From NCBI RefSeq assembly GCF_024345205.1, contig NZ_BROC01000011.1, forward strand, positions 1 through 64,000: a stretch of 64,000 nucleotides of DNA, given 5' to 3'. The notes beneath the pieces were generated by a model, which made no database searches, had not been told where the DNA came from, and saw only the letters and a program-made list of their open reading frames with translations. The DNA is from Lapidilactobacillus luobeiensis. GTDB lineage: Bacteria > Bacillota > Bacilli > Lactobacillales > Lactobacillaceae. Positions within the stretch are counted from its first letter, which is position 1; every line of letters starts with the position of its first letter. Both the position numbers and the translations under genes were made by a program. Shown piece by piece: positions 44,170 through 52,758 of this stretch.

Positions 44170-45219
44170 TCAGCCTTGGTTCAACCATTGATTCTCCGCA
44201 CCCAAGAAAAGTGAACATCCTAATATCCCTAGAAAAAAAGTCCACGGCAGTATCGTCAGCCCTAAACTTACGAGCAGAACAAAATAACGCCAACGTAAAA
44301 ATGGTGCCAGAACTTTTGCGCCTAAGACCATTCCTAGCAAATACAACAGATAGATCGGCAATAGCGTTCGCTGAGCTAACCGTTGCTGTCCTGCAAAAAC
44401 CGCATAAAGCATCACATAATTCATGACGATCCCGCGATTGATCAAAGCGTAGTGCCAAGGTGCCCAATGCTGACGCAAGCGGACCCGCGCAAACATTACC
44501 CCGGCGATCCCAATGAATAATGCGGTCCAGCCAAGTAATTGTAGCCGCTCTGGCGCGATCCGGATCAATCTTGTCAAGCGTAATAGGTAGCAAAAGATCA
44601 ATAAGACCAATAACACTGGTAATTCTCGTCGATCGAAACGGCGGCGATCCTGAGCGACAATACCTGCTTTTTGCTGCAGATCGGGAAGTCGCCGGAGCAA
44701 GATCAACGTTCCTAACAACGCCAGTAAGTAGAGCACGGCCAATAATAAAAAAGCACCTTGAAAGTTTTTTTCCAAGATGCTTACTCGTTCGACACCGATC
44801 AGTAGTCCCAATAAAACCAAACTGACGACGCCATTGCTCCAAGGCGTGACCAACTGTTGTTGCCCTGCGCGACGACTTTTCAGCGTTAAATAATACGGCC
44901 AGACCCAACTAGCCGCCAACCCCAATAAGGCCCCACCTAAAAGTTCACTGGTTATCCTCGTTCCCATTGACAGACACAATGACCCAAGTAAGCCACAGCC
45001 ATTGGCCAACACCAGCATCGTTGCTGCGGTTGATTCCAACAATGCTGTCAAGTAAATACCCACGGCACGAAACGCGTACAACACCAAAAAGGAAATGGCC
45101 ACAGATCGGTCCTGACTTTGCTGAAAATCAACTAAACAGAAGAAGTAAGGTAGCACACAGCCGGTATTCGCCAATAGCTCCAGCGTACTTAATAAGATCA
45201 TCCGCGCGATTTTTTTCAT
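44170..45219 (-). pseudogene. N-terminal part of an MFS-like membrane protein split by the element
   Basis: 349 aa with about ten hydrophobic helices, arranged like a major facilitator transporter. The last four codons (NQG and stop) after QWL belong to the mobile element. The missing C-terminal 100 residues lie at 31709-32009. Joined at the 12-bp core, the gene gives 446 aa, a normal MFS length. The ATG at 45219 follows GGGGGT. It lies downstream of two MutS-like genes in the same direction and may have belonged to that fluoride-riboswitch operon. Activity of the truncated form is doubtful. Confidence 0.78.
44180..44191. other. attL/attR core, right copy
   Basis: TTCAACCATTGA, identical to 32010-32021. 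The flanking bases differ on both sides, so the core is exactly 12 bp. It marks the right junction. Confidence 0.85.
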
Positions 45220-45318
45220 AGGTTGACCCCCATATAGTGCCCTCTTCAGCAAGAATAGCAACGCTGATCGTGATTGACACCAACCAGTCCTATGATAGCG
45301 CGTGCGCCTAAAAACGTT

Positions 45319-46851
45319 TCATGATGGTGTGACTTTTTTTGAAAGAATCAAACCACCGGGCACATCTTGAAAATAACGGTCAAAAATGTCGATCCCATAA
45401 CTGGTCACTTCAGGAAGTCCTGGTAAGATCCGATAAGTCCGTTGCCCGCTTTGCTCCCGTTGCGCACGCAGAAATAGCGTCTGGTCCTGGATCTCAGGTG
45501 GCAGTAGCGCGGCAAGATCAGTCAAATGGCTAACCGCGACCACGGTCTGCCCGCCTTTGATCAGTCCAGTCAGGATCTCACGGTTGATCAAGGCCCCTTC
45601 ATGCGCATTCGTCGATGCAAACGATTCGTTCATCAAGAATAGATTTCGCCCCCGAAGATCAGTCGTTAGTCCGGCAAATCGTTGCAATTCTTCCGCCAGC
45701 TTGCCGCTGGTCATCTGCTGATCCTCTTCACGCTTAAAATGAGTCAAAACGTGAGCGTACAAAGGCAGTTGCCCCGCCTGAGCCGGAATGAACAATCCGG
45801 CCTGAGTAAAGATCTGGGCTTGCCCTAAACTGCGCAAGAAAACAGTTTTCCCACCTTGATTAGCGCCCGTGACCACAGTCAGCGGCTGTTGCTGCGGTTG
45901 GAAATCGTTGCCAATAACGGCGGCGGTCTGACCTTGAGCTAAAAGCAGCGTTAGATTTTGTAGCCTCTGGATCACTGTTGTCGCCGCGATTTTAGGATAG
46001 GTCAAAGGGCAATCACTTGGCAATGACTGATGTAAACGTACGGCGCCAAGTAAAAAGCCGAGTTGCCATTTTAACTCCGCAAAAAAGCGAGCCAGTTCTG
46101 CCGTGGTATTGATCAAAACGGTCGTCAAATGATAGGCCGCCTGTCCTAAGTTACGCGCCGCTGCCTGATCACTGTTCTCATCACGCTCAGCAATATAGAA
46201 ATCACTGGTGTCAGCATGATAACGGTTCGTCCAACCACTGACGAGATCCCCTAATTTGGATTGTGGCGGCGAATAAAATAATTCACCGATCTGGCCCAGA
46301 CAACCGACTTGTAACTGTGCCGGATAGGCATATTCATGATCTGTCGCCGTCAACGCGTTGACCACGTGCCACATCTGTTTCATTTTTTCTGGCGCAAATG
46401 TTTGATCCAACCTAGTCCAAAATGCCTTAAAATTCGCCGACTGAACTGAGCCGTGAGGTGATTTTAAAAGCGTTGTGATCCCAGCCAAATAAGTTTGCAA
46501 CAACTGAGTATTGCTATACAACTGATACGTGACCGAGCCGGTGAAGATCCCCCAGGTCACTTTCTGCGCCGCCGCCTGACAAGCGACGACTTGGTCGTAA
46601 AGTTGTTGGATCAGATCAGGTAGCGCCAACGCGTCTTGAACAGCGGCCTGACAGTAATACACCGCCGTTTCAGTTTGCAGTGACTGACACAGCGTCCGCG
46701 GAATGATGTCGATCAAGTAGGCGTCCTTTTGGGCCATGAAATCAAGTAACGGTTGTAAAGTCAGATCCTGCCATAACATTTTCTCAGCGTCAGCCAACTG
46801 AGGCAACTCCGGCCATTGATCATCTTGACGGATCAAAGCTACTTTCATCAT
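45319..46851 (-). CDS. MutS-like ATPase, second of a pair
   Basis: 510 aa. It has the MutS core/lever helices and ATPase domain but no mismatch-recognition or connector domain. Walker A is GANQGGKT (near 340), Walker B LFLMNES with Asn for the usual Asp, then FASTNAHEG as the MutS signature loop, and a switch His in AVSHLTD. ATPase-only MutS homologues are known near fluoride riboswitches, but their job is not established. GGAGG precedes ATGATG. It overlaps the partner gene by ATGA, so the two probably form a heterodimer. Confidence 0.85.
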   Translation of the reverse strand: MMKVALIRQDDQWPELPQLADAEKMLWQDLTLQPLLDFMAQKDAYLIDIIPRTLCQSLQTETAVYYCQAAVQDALALPDLIQQLYDQVVACQAAAQKVTWGIFTGSVTYQLYSNTQLLQTYLAGITTLLKSPHGSVQSANFKAFWTRLDQTFAPEKMKQMWHVVNALTATDHEYAYPAQLQVGCLGQIGELFYSPPQSKLGDLVSGWTNRYHADTSDFYIAERDENSDQAAARNLGQAAYHLTTVLINTTAELARFFAELKWQLGFLLGAVRLHQSLPSDCPLTYPKIAATTVIQRLQNLTLLLAQGQTAAVIGNDFQPQQQPLTVVTGANQGGKTVFLRSLGQAQIFTQAGLFIPAQAGQLPLYAHVLTHFKREEDQQMTSGKLAEELQRFAGLTTDLRGRNLFLMNESFASTNAHEGALINREILTGLIKGGQTVVAVSHLTDLAALLPPEIQDQTLFLRAQREQSGQRTYRILPGLPEVTSYGIDIFDRYFQDVPGGLILSKKVTPS

Positions 46852-48392
46852 TCCAACCTCCGTTCTAGATCCTGCGCGCGCAAATGGTAAGACTGCAAAA
46901 GCGTTAAAGCATACGCTTGACCATCAAGTGTCTGAGGAATGACCTGATAGGTTCGTTTCGTTGTTCCTTGTGCAACTTGGCTCATCATTGATAATACCCC
47001 AGCATGTTGGCCCAATTCCGTCAAAAAAGTAATATAAATGCCACTAGCTTGTCGTTTTTGCAATAGATCCAGCACTTTATTGGCCAATTGGAGCCCATCG
47101 GCCGCCGTTGTTGAAGAAAACAATTCATTCATGATCACAAAACTCGTTGGCGTAGTTTGTTGCACGATCTGATGCATTCGCTCGACATCAGTCGCCAATA
47201 AACCGCTGATTTTTTCCGCACGCTCCACCCGCTCAAAATGAGTCAAGATCAATGGCTTCAATTTCAACTGCGCCGCCGTCCCCGGGATCGGTAAACCTAA
47301 AGCCATCAAATAGTAGTCTTCACCGACCATCCGTGCGTAAGTTGTTTTACCGCCTTGATTTGGTCCTGAGATCACTAAAAACGAGCTCGCCGCTGGTAAC
47401 TGGTAATCATTAGTCACCAGCTGTGCTAATTGGCCGCGATGATCCAATTGTAAAGCGAGCTCAAGATCAAAACTAGCATGGACCTGCTCTGTTCCTGTTT
47501 CTACCACTTTAGGCAGACAAAACGACAGCCCCGCATGACGCAAATGTTGGATGATCTTGGTCCAAACTAAATAGAATTGTAATGCCTGCCATAATTCCGC
47601 TAACCCGGGCACCTGATAGGTTTGGTATTCTTGGCAAAAATCGGCCAGCTCTTGAAACTTCTCATGCTCCAAATGTTGTAAGCGGAGCAAAACCGAAGTC
47701 TGCAGATTATCCAAATCAAAATCGGAACCTGGTCGGACTAATTTCGCAACTGGCGTCGAGATCTGCGTCGGTTCAGCAAACAATCCCTGAAAGCAATCCG
47801 TAAAAACTTTCGCAAATGTCGGTGTCGTTTTTGTCTGAGTCGTGATCCAAACATGGCGCCCTTGGAACTCCGCTTGATAACTGATTTTAGTCAACGCTTG
47901 ATCAAGTTGAGTGATCCTTGTTTGCAGCACTTTTGTCGCGGGAGCAACTAGATAATCTCCTAATTCTTGACGTAATGTCAATAACCCTGACGCCGCTAAA
48001 GGCAACGCGATCAATTGTTGGTGAAAATTCGCTAAAGCCCGCTGCTCCGCCTGCAACAAACGCAATAATTGCTCTTGTTGATAAGGCTCTGGATCCAATT
48101 GCGTCAAATGTGCACGCCGCCGTTTCAAGATATTCATGACGCCAATAAAGTCCATCACTGTTTGGTAGATCTTCGCTTGCTCCAGATCATGAAAGATCTC
48201 CTGTCGAAAAACCACCGCCGCCGCTGTCGTCAAAGGCTGATAACAAAACGGCAACAGGTCTGTTTCATCAGCGCCTTGATCCTTACAGACCCGTTGAAAT
48301 AATTGCGTCAAATGTAGATCCTGCCAAATCGGCGCAGCACTGGCTTGGATCGTCGTTGGTGTCGTGGTACCAAAAAGCAGATTCGTAAACAT
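46848..48392 (-). CDS. MutS-like ATPase, first of a pair
   Basis: 514 aa, a paralogue of the next gene with the same ATPase-only layout. Walker A is GPNQGGKT, Walker B FVIMNEL (again Asn before Glu) and the loop FSSTTAADG. The switch histidine of its partner is replaced here (ITFLTEL), so the two subunits would form unequal sites. GGGGG precedes the ATG. Transcription starts at a fluoride riboswitch (48503-48582); the gene is chromosomal, outside the mobile element. A role in DNA maintenance during fluoride stress is only a guess. Confidence 0.85.
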   Translation of the reverse strand: MFTNLLFGTTTPTTIQASAAPIWQDLHLTQLFQRVCKDQGADETDLLPFCYQPLTTAAAVVFRQEIFHDLEQAKIYQTVMDFIGVMNILKRRRAHLTQLDPEPYQQEQLLRLLQAEQRALANFHQQLIALPLAASGLLTLRQELGDYLVAPATKVLQTRITQLDQALTKISYQAEFQGRHVWITTQTKTTPTFAKVFTDCFQGLFAEPTQISTPVAKLVRPGSDFDLDNLQTSVLLRLQHLEHEKFQELADFCQEYQTYQVPGLAELWQALQFYLVWTKIIQHLRHAGLSFCLPKVVETGTEQVHASFDLELALQLDHRGQLAQLVTNDYQLPAASSFLVISGPNQGGKTTYARMVGEDYYLMALGLPIPGTAAQLKLKPLILTHFERVERAEKISGLLATDVERMHQIVQQTTPTSFVIMNELFSSTTAADGLQLANKVLDLLQKRQASGIYITFLTELGQHAGVLSMMSQVAQGTTKRTYQVIPQTLDGQAYALTLLQSYHLRAQDLERRLE

Positions 48393-48502
48393 CCTGATCC
48401 CCCCGTTTTGACCTTAAACTAAACCTTCAGCGCTCACTAGTCCCCCTAGCAAGTTAAACGCTTGTGCCCGCATGATCTGGCCCAAGTCAAGTCGCCAGTA
48501 TA

Positions 48503-48628
48503 CAAAAACACCTACCATGCCCGTAAGCATAGTAGGTGTCATCAGGTTATCAAAACCATTCAACATAGCGAACACCATCGCTACTTTTAACTGACTGTAG
48601 TCTAACATGGACTTTAGCCGGCTGCCAA
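48503..48628 (-). promoter_or_regulatory. Fluoride riboswitch with terminator and promoter (MutS-like operon)
   Basis: Minus strand: -35 TTGGCA (48628-48623), 18-bp spacer, -10 TAGACT (48604-48599). The aptamer is AGCGATGGTGTTCGCT (48582-48567), ATGTTGAATGGTTTTGATAA, then CCTGATGACACCTACT (to 48531). The terminator arms are ACACCTACTATGC and GCATGGTAGGTGT followed by TTTTTG (to 48503), overlapping P1. It is located 111 bases before the first MutS-like gene. Confidence 0.85.
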
Positions 48629-48674
48629 ATAACTTGCCTGAACTTCACGTCGGAACCACACCAAAAATAAACCG

Positions 48675-49256
48675 TTAATGTTCATCTAGCGCAGAAAAAT
48701 CAGGATGGATCGTGGCCAATAGCTTAAATTCACCTGCAGCGAAAGCCAGTTTAAAAATCGTGCAATTACTAATGCCATAGATCCGTTCTTGAGTGATCGC
48801 CCGCCGCAAGAAATTTCCACAAGCGCCGCCATGAGAGACGATCAGCCCGGTATGTTCGATCGTGGGCATCAACCCTAGGATCGTCGTATAGATCCGTTCG
48901 CGGATCTCTGTTTCGGTCTCGCCACCGAACTGTTTGAAGAAATCGCCATAGGGTAGCGGCGGATTGAGCAACTCGTCCTGCCCTTCAAAAACACCGAAAC
49001 CCCATTCTCGTAACCCTTTTACCCGTTGGTAGGGCATTTGTCCTGCTGTCACCAATTCTAAAGTATCGCTGGCCCGTTAAGCTGTTGATGAAAAGGCATG
49101 GTCAAAGGTCACTCCAGCAGCACGAAGATATTCGCCCGCGATCTGGGCCTGCTGGATCCCCCGTGCCGTTAAGGGCGAGTCGCACCACCCTTGGATCTTA
49201 TGTTGCACATTGAATAAGGTCTCACCATGGCGCATCAAATAAAGATATTTTGTCAT
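48675..49256 (-). pseudogene. Histidine phosphatase (phosphoglycerate-mutase-like) with in-frame stop
   Basis: The frame from ATG 49256 starts MTKYLYLMRHGETLFN, with the RHG catalytic motif, and runs through AFSSTA to a TAA at 49077-49079. It then continues in the same frame (RASDTLELVT and on to the second catalytic His in VSHGGA), ending at 48675. Without the stop it would be a 193-aa phosphatase of normal length. AGGTGAG precedes the ATG. One base change (for example CAA to TAA) explains the break. The 3' half alone could be translated from an internal start but would lack RHG. Confidence 0.85.
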
Positions 49257-49492
49257 TTCTACTCACCTGATCACTTTCTACTTCTGATTCTAACATAAGT
49301 TTTCACCAAGTTGCTTACTAAAAAATAACTTAGTGTACTAGCTCGCGAATTGTTTTTGAGCCCGCCTCAGCGCCATGGCGACCCATCATTTCGCCTGATC
49401 AGCCTACTCCCACCGATAAAAGCAAATCAAACACTTGCTCTTGCTCTGGTGAAAAGTTACACTTTAAGCAAACACAAATGGAGCGAAGTAAA

Positions 49493-50482
49493 ATGAATTC
49501 AGGGTATCGTCAGGCTTATATATTGATCCATCTTTTACAAGGGGAGCACCTCACCAAGGCGACTTTAGCAACTTATTTCAAAGTCGCCACACGTTCGATC
49601 CAGCGTGATGTCAGTCAACTCAATGACTTATTGGCCAATGAACATCAAGGCCAAACCATCACTTATGACGCCAACAACCATGGTTACGCTTTAGCGACCG
49701 AGCACTCGCAATTAAATCAGCGTCAGGTCTTGTTATTGATCAAGATCCTTTTGGCAAGTCGCGCCCTTGATCAACCTGAACTTACCCAGATCGTTAAAGG
49801 ACTGAAAACAGTGATCGGCCCTGATGATGCCCGCAGGATCGATCCGATCATTCGCAATGAGATCTTCAATTATCAACCTTTGAAACATCATAAAGAACTG
49901 GTGAATATCATTTGGGATTTCAGTAATTTTATTTTGCAACAACGAACGATCAAAATCAGCTATGAGACCCGGCATCAGGAAAAATCTGAGTACACGATCA
50001 ACCCAGAGGCGATTTTCTTCTCGGAGTTCTATTTCTATGTGATCTCTTTTGATTTCAAGTCACAGCGCGAACGTTTCTTCCGTTCTGATCGGATCAGCGC
50101 TTATGAAGTCGTTCCCTCAAATGATAAAATCCCTTACGCCAATCGCTTTCTAGAGGGCGAATTGCGCAAACACATTCAGTTCATGTATACCGGCCCGATG
50201 GAAGAGATCGTTTTCGAATTCTGGGGGATCGAAGAAGCAGCGCTAGACCGCTTGCCAACTGCAGAAGTGATCGCCCGTCATCCAGAACGCCACAGCGTGA
50301 CCATCCGTGCGCAGGTCCTAGGTAACGGCGTGCGGATGTGGCTCCTCAGTCAGGGCAACATGCTCAAGGTCCTAGCGCCGGAAAGTCTAGTCGCCGAGAT
50401 GAAACACATTTCTCAAGAAATGGTTGACCTTTACTCGGGAAAACTGGGGAATCGTAATGAGCCGCCCCATTTTCAGATTTGA
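49493..50482 (+). CDS. WYL-domain transcriptional regulator (first of a pair)
   Basis: 329 aa. An N-terminal HTH_11/DeoR-like winged helix (LTKATLATYFKVATRSIQRDV, about 20-45), a WYL ligand domain (about 140-220, including FSEFYFYVISFD) and a WCX-type C terminus are present. WYL regulators sense nucleic-acid-derived or other small ligands. The ATG at 49493 is preceded by GGAG, 9 nt away. A close paralogue follows after 174 bases. The target genes are unknown; the neighbours offer no clear candidate. Confidence 0.85.
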   Translation: MNSGYRQAYILIHLLQGEHLTKATLATYFKVATRSIQRDVSQLNDLLANEHQGQTITYDANNHGYALATEHSQLNQRQVLLLIKILLASRALDQPELTQIVKGLKTVIGPDDARRIDPIIRNEIFNYQPLKHHKELVNIIWDFSNFILQQRTIKISYETRHQEKSEYTINPEAIFFSEFYFYVISFDFKSQRERFFRSDRISAYEVVPSNDKIPYANRFLEGELRKHIQFMYTGPMEEIVFEFWGIEEAALDRLPTAEVIARHPERHSVTIRAQVLGNGVRMWLLSQGNMLKVLAPESLVAEMKHISQEMVDLYSGKLGNRNEPPHFQI

Positions 50483-50656
50483 CGGTTATTTTCAAATTCG
50501 CTTTATAGTCAACTTCGCCTTGTTTCGACGTCAACAAATGACTAAGCTAAAACAAACGGACCACCGCGGCGAAACTGAAGGATCGATTACCTTATTGATC
50601 ACCAATCGCGCCACGACCATTTTTACGACCTGTCCGAGGAAAGGAAGGATCGGCTT

Positions 50657-51667
50657 ATGACCACGACTGAACGCCGCCTTTATCTTTATTTACGTTTACT
50701 GGACAATCAAATCGTCAGTAAGCAAGAACTTGTCAATAAATTCAAGGTCACGCCGCGAGCGATCCAGCGTGATATCAGCCAATTACGCCAAACGATCGCC
50801 GAACTGCAGCTCCCCCAAGAAATCGTCTATCTCCCGCAGGAAAGGGGCTTTTGTCTCAACAGTGAACAGCACCAATTAAATCGTCAGGAGATCCTAGTGA
50901 TCATTAAAACCTTGCTCGCCAGTCGTTCCCTGAACAGCGCGGAAATGGCCGCGACGATCGATGGCCTTTTGGGCTTGATCCATAGTGATGATCGCGCGCA
51001 GATCGAACCCCTGATCAAAAACGAACGTTTCTTTTATCAACCTCTGCAGCATCAGCGTCCCCTTTTGGACAAAATTTGGGCGTTGAGTCACTGCATCGCC
51101 ACGAAACAAACGCTCCAGATCGACTACCAACGTCAGCACGCTGAACATATTACTCGTCAGATCCTCCCCCAAGCTTTGATTTTTTCCGAATTCTACTTTT
51201 ATTTGATCTCATACAGTCCTAAACACAATAGTAGCCTACTGTATCGCGTTGATCGGATCAGCGATTATCAAGTTCTCGGGCATCAGATCCAACGTGATTA
51301 TAAGGATCGTTTTCAGGAAGGCGTCTTTCGGCAAAAAATCCAATTCATGTACCCAGGCCAACCGATCCAAGTCAAGTTCCGCTTTTGGGGCATCGTGGAG
51401 GCGGCGCTAGACCGCCTTCCTACCGGTAAAATCATTGCGGCTTTTGCTGCTGACAGTCAACCAGAAGCCATTAGTCCGCAATTACAGCCTTCCCGCAATG
51501 GTAGTGTGATCATCAGCGCCGAAGTTTATGGCGAGCGGGGTATTTTAATGTGGTTCCTGAGTCAAGGCGCAAAAGTCCAAGTATTGGCACCCACGACTTT
51601 GGTGACTCAGCTACAGACTGAATTGACTAAGATCCAAGCTCGCTATCAACCAGAAGCCACTCACTGA
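50657..51667 (+). CDS. WYL-domain transcriptional regulator (second of a pair)
   Basis: 336 aa with the same domain order as the preceding gene: winged helix (VSKQELVNKFKVTPRAIQRD), WYL domain (LIFSEFYFYLISYS) and C-terminal WCX domain with RFWGIVEAALDRLPTGKI, which matches FWGIEEAALDRLPTAEV in the first copy. The two arose by tandem duplication and then diverged. GGAAAGGA precedes the ATG. The terminator at 51707-51758 closes the unit. Confidence 0.85.
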   Translation: MTTTERRLYLYLRLLDNQIVSKQELVNKFKVTPRAIQRDISQLRQTIAELQLPQEIVYLPQERGFCLNSEQHQLNRQEILVIIKTLLASRSLNSAEMAATIDGLLGLIHSDDRAQIEPLIKNERFFYQPLQHQRPLLDKIWALSHCIATKQTLQIDYQRQHAEHITRQILPQALIFSEFYFYLISYSPKHNSSLLYRVDRISDYQVLGHQIQRDYKDRFQEGVFRQKIQFMYPGQPIQVKFRFWGIVEAALDRLPTGKIIAAFAADSQPEAISPQLQPSRNGSVIISAEVYGERGILMWFLSQGAKVQVLAPTTLVTQLQTELTKIQARYQPEATH

Positions 51668-51706
51668 TCGGCCTCCTAAGATAGACTTCCTGATCCTAAT
51701 AATAAA

Positions 51707-51758
51707 AGAAGTAGTCCCCCTTTTTGACTACATCTAAGGGTACTACTTCTTTTTTTGT
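51707..51758 (+). terminator. Terminator of the WYL regulator pair
   Basis: AAAGAAGTAGT and ACTACTTCTTT pair with an inner CCC / GGG, followed by TTTTTTT. Confidence 0.8.
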
Positions 51759-51941
51759 TAGTCTCACCGGGCTTTTCCCCGTAGAAACACGACCGCTGAG
51801 TTTAGTTTCGTTTGTCAATGTATGGTGACCTTTTGCGCGCGCATCACGCCGGTGACTCCGATGCTGAGTTAAAGTATTTGTGAGTCTATCAGCTGATAAC
51901 CTCCATTTGATTTTTTCATGTTCTGACGGATCATTTCTAAA

Positions 51942-52190
51942 TCAATGTTGATTAATGATTTTTTGGATCCAACGTTGCGAATAACCGTACTGATCCGCCA
52001 ATTGCTTAACGCTGTGACGAGGATATTCGCGCTGTACTGCGGCGATCACTGCCTCACGATCATATAATTTCATTGGCAAGCTCAATTGTGTGCCCCGATA
52101 TTCCTCATATATTTTTAGCATCAATTCAGGACCAACAAGTTCACTCAAACGTTTATAAGATTGCTGTAATGCCTCTTCCTTAATGTTCAA
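51942..52190 (-). CDS. Small Mor-like DNA-binding protein
   Basis: 82 aa. The sequence pattern (YEEYRGTQLSLPMKLYDREA, then VKQLADQYGYSQRWIQKII as a helix-turn-helix) is like the Mor transcription activator family. It starts at TTG 52190 with GGGGG 9 nt upstream. A related 83-aa protein is encoded just upstream in the same direction. The targets are unknown. Confidence 0.6.
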   Translation of the reverse strand: MNIKEEALQQSYKRLSELVGPELMLKIYEEYRGTQLSLPMKLYDREAVIAAVQREYPRHSVKQLADQYGYSQRWIQKIINQH

Positions 52191-52295
52191 TTCATCACGC
52201 CCCCTTTTTTATTAAATACTAGCAAACTTGCTCATCACTTTAAAACACGTGGAGCCACCAACTATGCATGCAGTTCTGTTTGGCTAAACGTAATT

Positions 52296-52547
52296 TCACA
52301 ATTTCAAATAACGGCGCACTGTCCGCTCGGCTACTTGATAGCGTTGCGCCAATTGTCGCACCGACGCGCCGCGTTGATGATCCGCCTGAACCGCTGTGAC
52401 CACGGCCTGACGCTGTTGTAAATGTTGGGGGAAGCTGACCACACTGCCACGATAATATTCAAAAACGACTTGTGCCTGCTGCGCGCCGATCAAATCCGCC
52501 AACTCCTGATAAATTGGTTGCCAATCTGTTGTCATTGGAGCCATCAT
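52296..52547 (-). CDS. Small Mor-like DNA-binding protein, paralogue
   Basis: 83 aa when started at ATG 52547 (GGTGA upstream). The frame continues to 52634, but that part overlaps the terminator 52633-52710 and is not likely coding. It resembles its neighbour: YQELADLIG, FEYYRGSVVSFPQHLQQRQAV, then VRQLAQRYQVAERTVRRYL as a helix-turn-helix. The pair looks like an old duplication. Function unknown. Confidence 0.6.
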   Translation of the reverse strand: MMAPMTTDWQPIYQELADLIGAQQAQVVFEYYRGSVVSFPQHLQQRQAVVTAVQADHQRGASVRQLAQRYQVAERTVRRYLKL

Positions 52548-52632
52548 CTTTGCTTCACCATCCTCATCAATTGATACCTTAAGTCTACCAAGTCGGTTAG
52601 ACAATAACCGTCTAGTCCAATTTTTACGCACC

Positions 52633-52710
52633 AAAAAACGCCAGTTTATCGACAGCGCCTCGCAAAAGTTAACTTTTTTTGCGACTCATCTCGATAAAAT
52701 GGCGTTTTTT
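52633..52710. terminator. Nested bidirectional terminator
   Basis: AAAAAACGCCA with TGGCGTTTTTT and TTTATCGA with TCGATAAA form the outer stem. A second hairpin CGCAAAAGTTAACTTTTTTTGCG sits inside. It ends the 772-aa gene on the minus strand. Confidence 0.8.
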
Positions 52711-52758
52711 CTAGATCCTAGTGCCTGCGGGTTTATCATTCCAGCAAAATCTTAGCTC

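Larger units (their letters stand above)
32010..44191. mobile_element. Integrative mobilizable element (MOBT type) carrying fluoride-resistance genes
   Basis: About 12.2 kb between 12-bp direct repeats. Order: int and xis (minus), mobT relaxase (minus), oriT, XRE regulator (plus), the fluoride cargo (36147-43249), a sigma-like factor and the right arm. Repeated GTGGGCA arm sites lie near both ends. Neither a coupling protein nor a mating apparatus is encoded, so transfer would need a helper ICE. The cargo from about 36 kb to 43.2 kb uses more G/C in third positions than the flanks, indicating an origin in a higher-GC host. Confidence 0.88.

Noticed and set aside
48414-48608. 64-codon frame on the minus strand ahead of the MutS-like genes
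   Set aside because: It covers the fluoride aptamer and terminator exactly. The sequence is explained by RNA structure and there is no ribosome site.
50424-50660. 78-codon frame between the two WYL regulators
   Set aside because: It overlaps the end of the first regulator and the start of the second; codon use is poor and no family is recognised.
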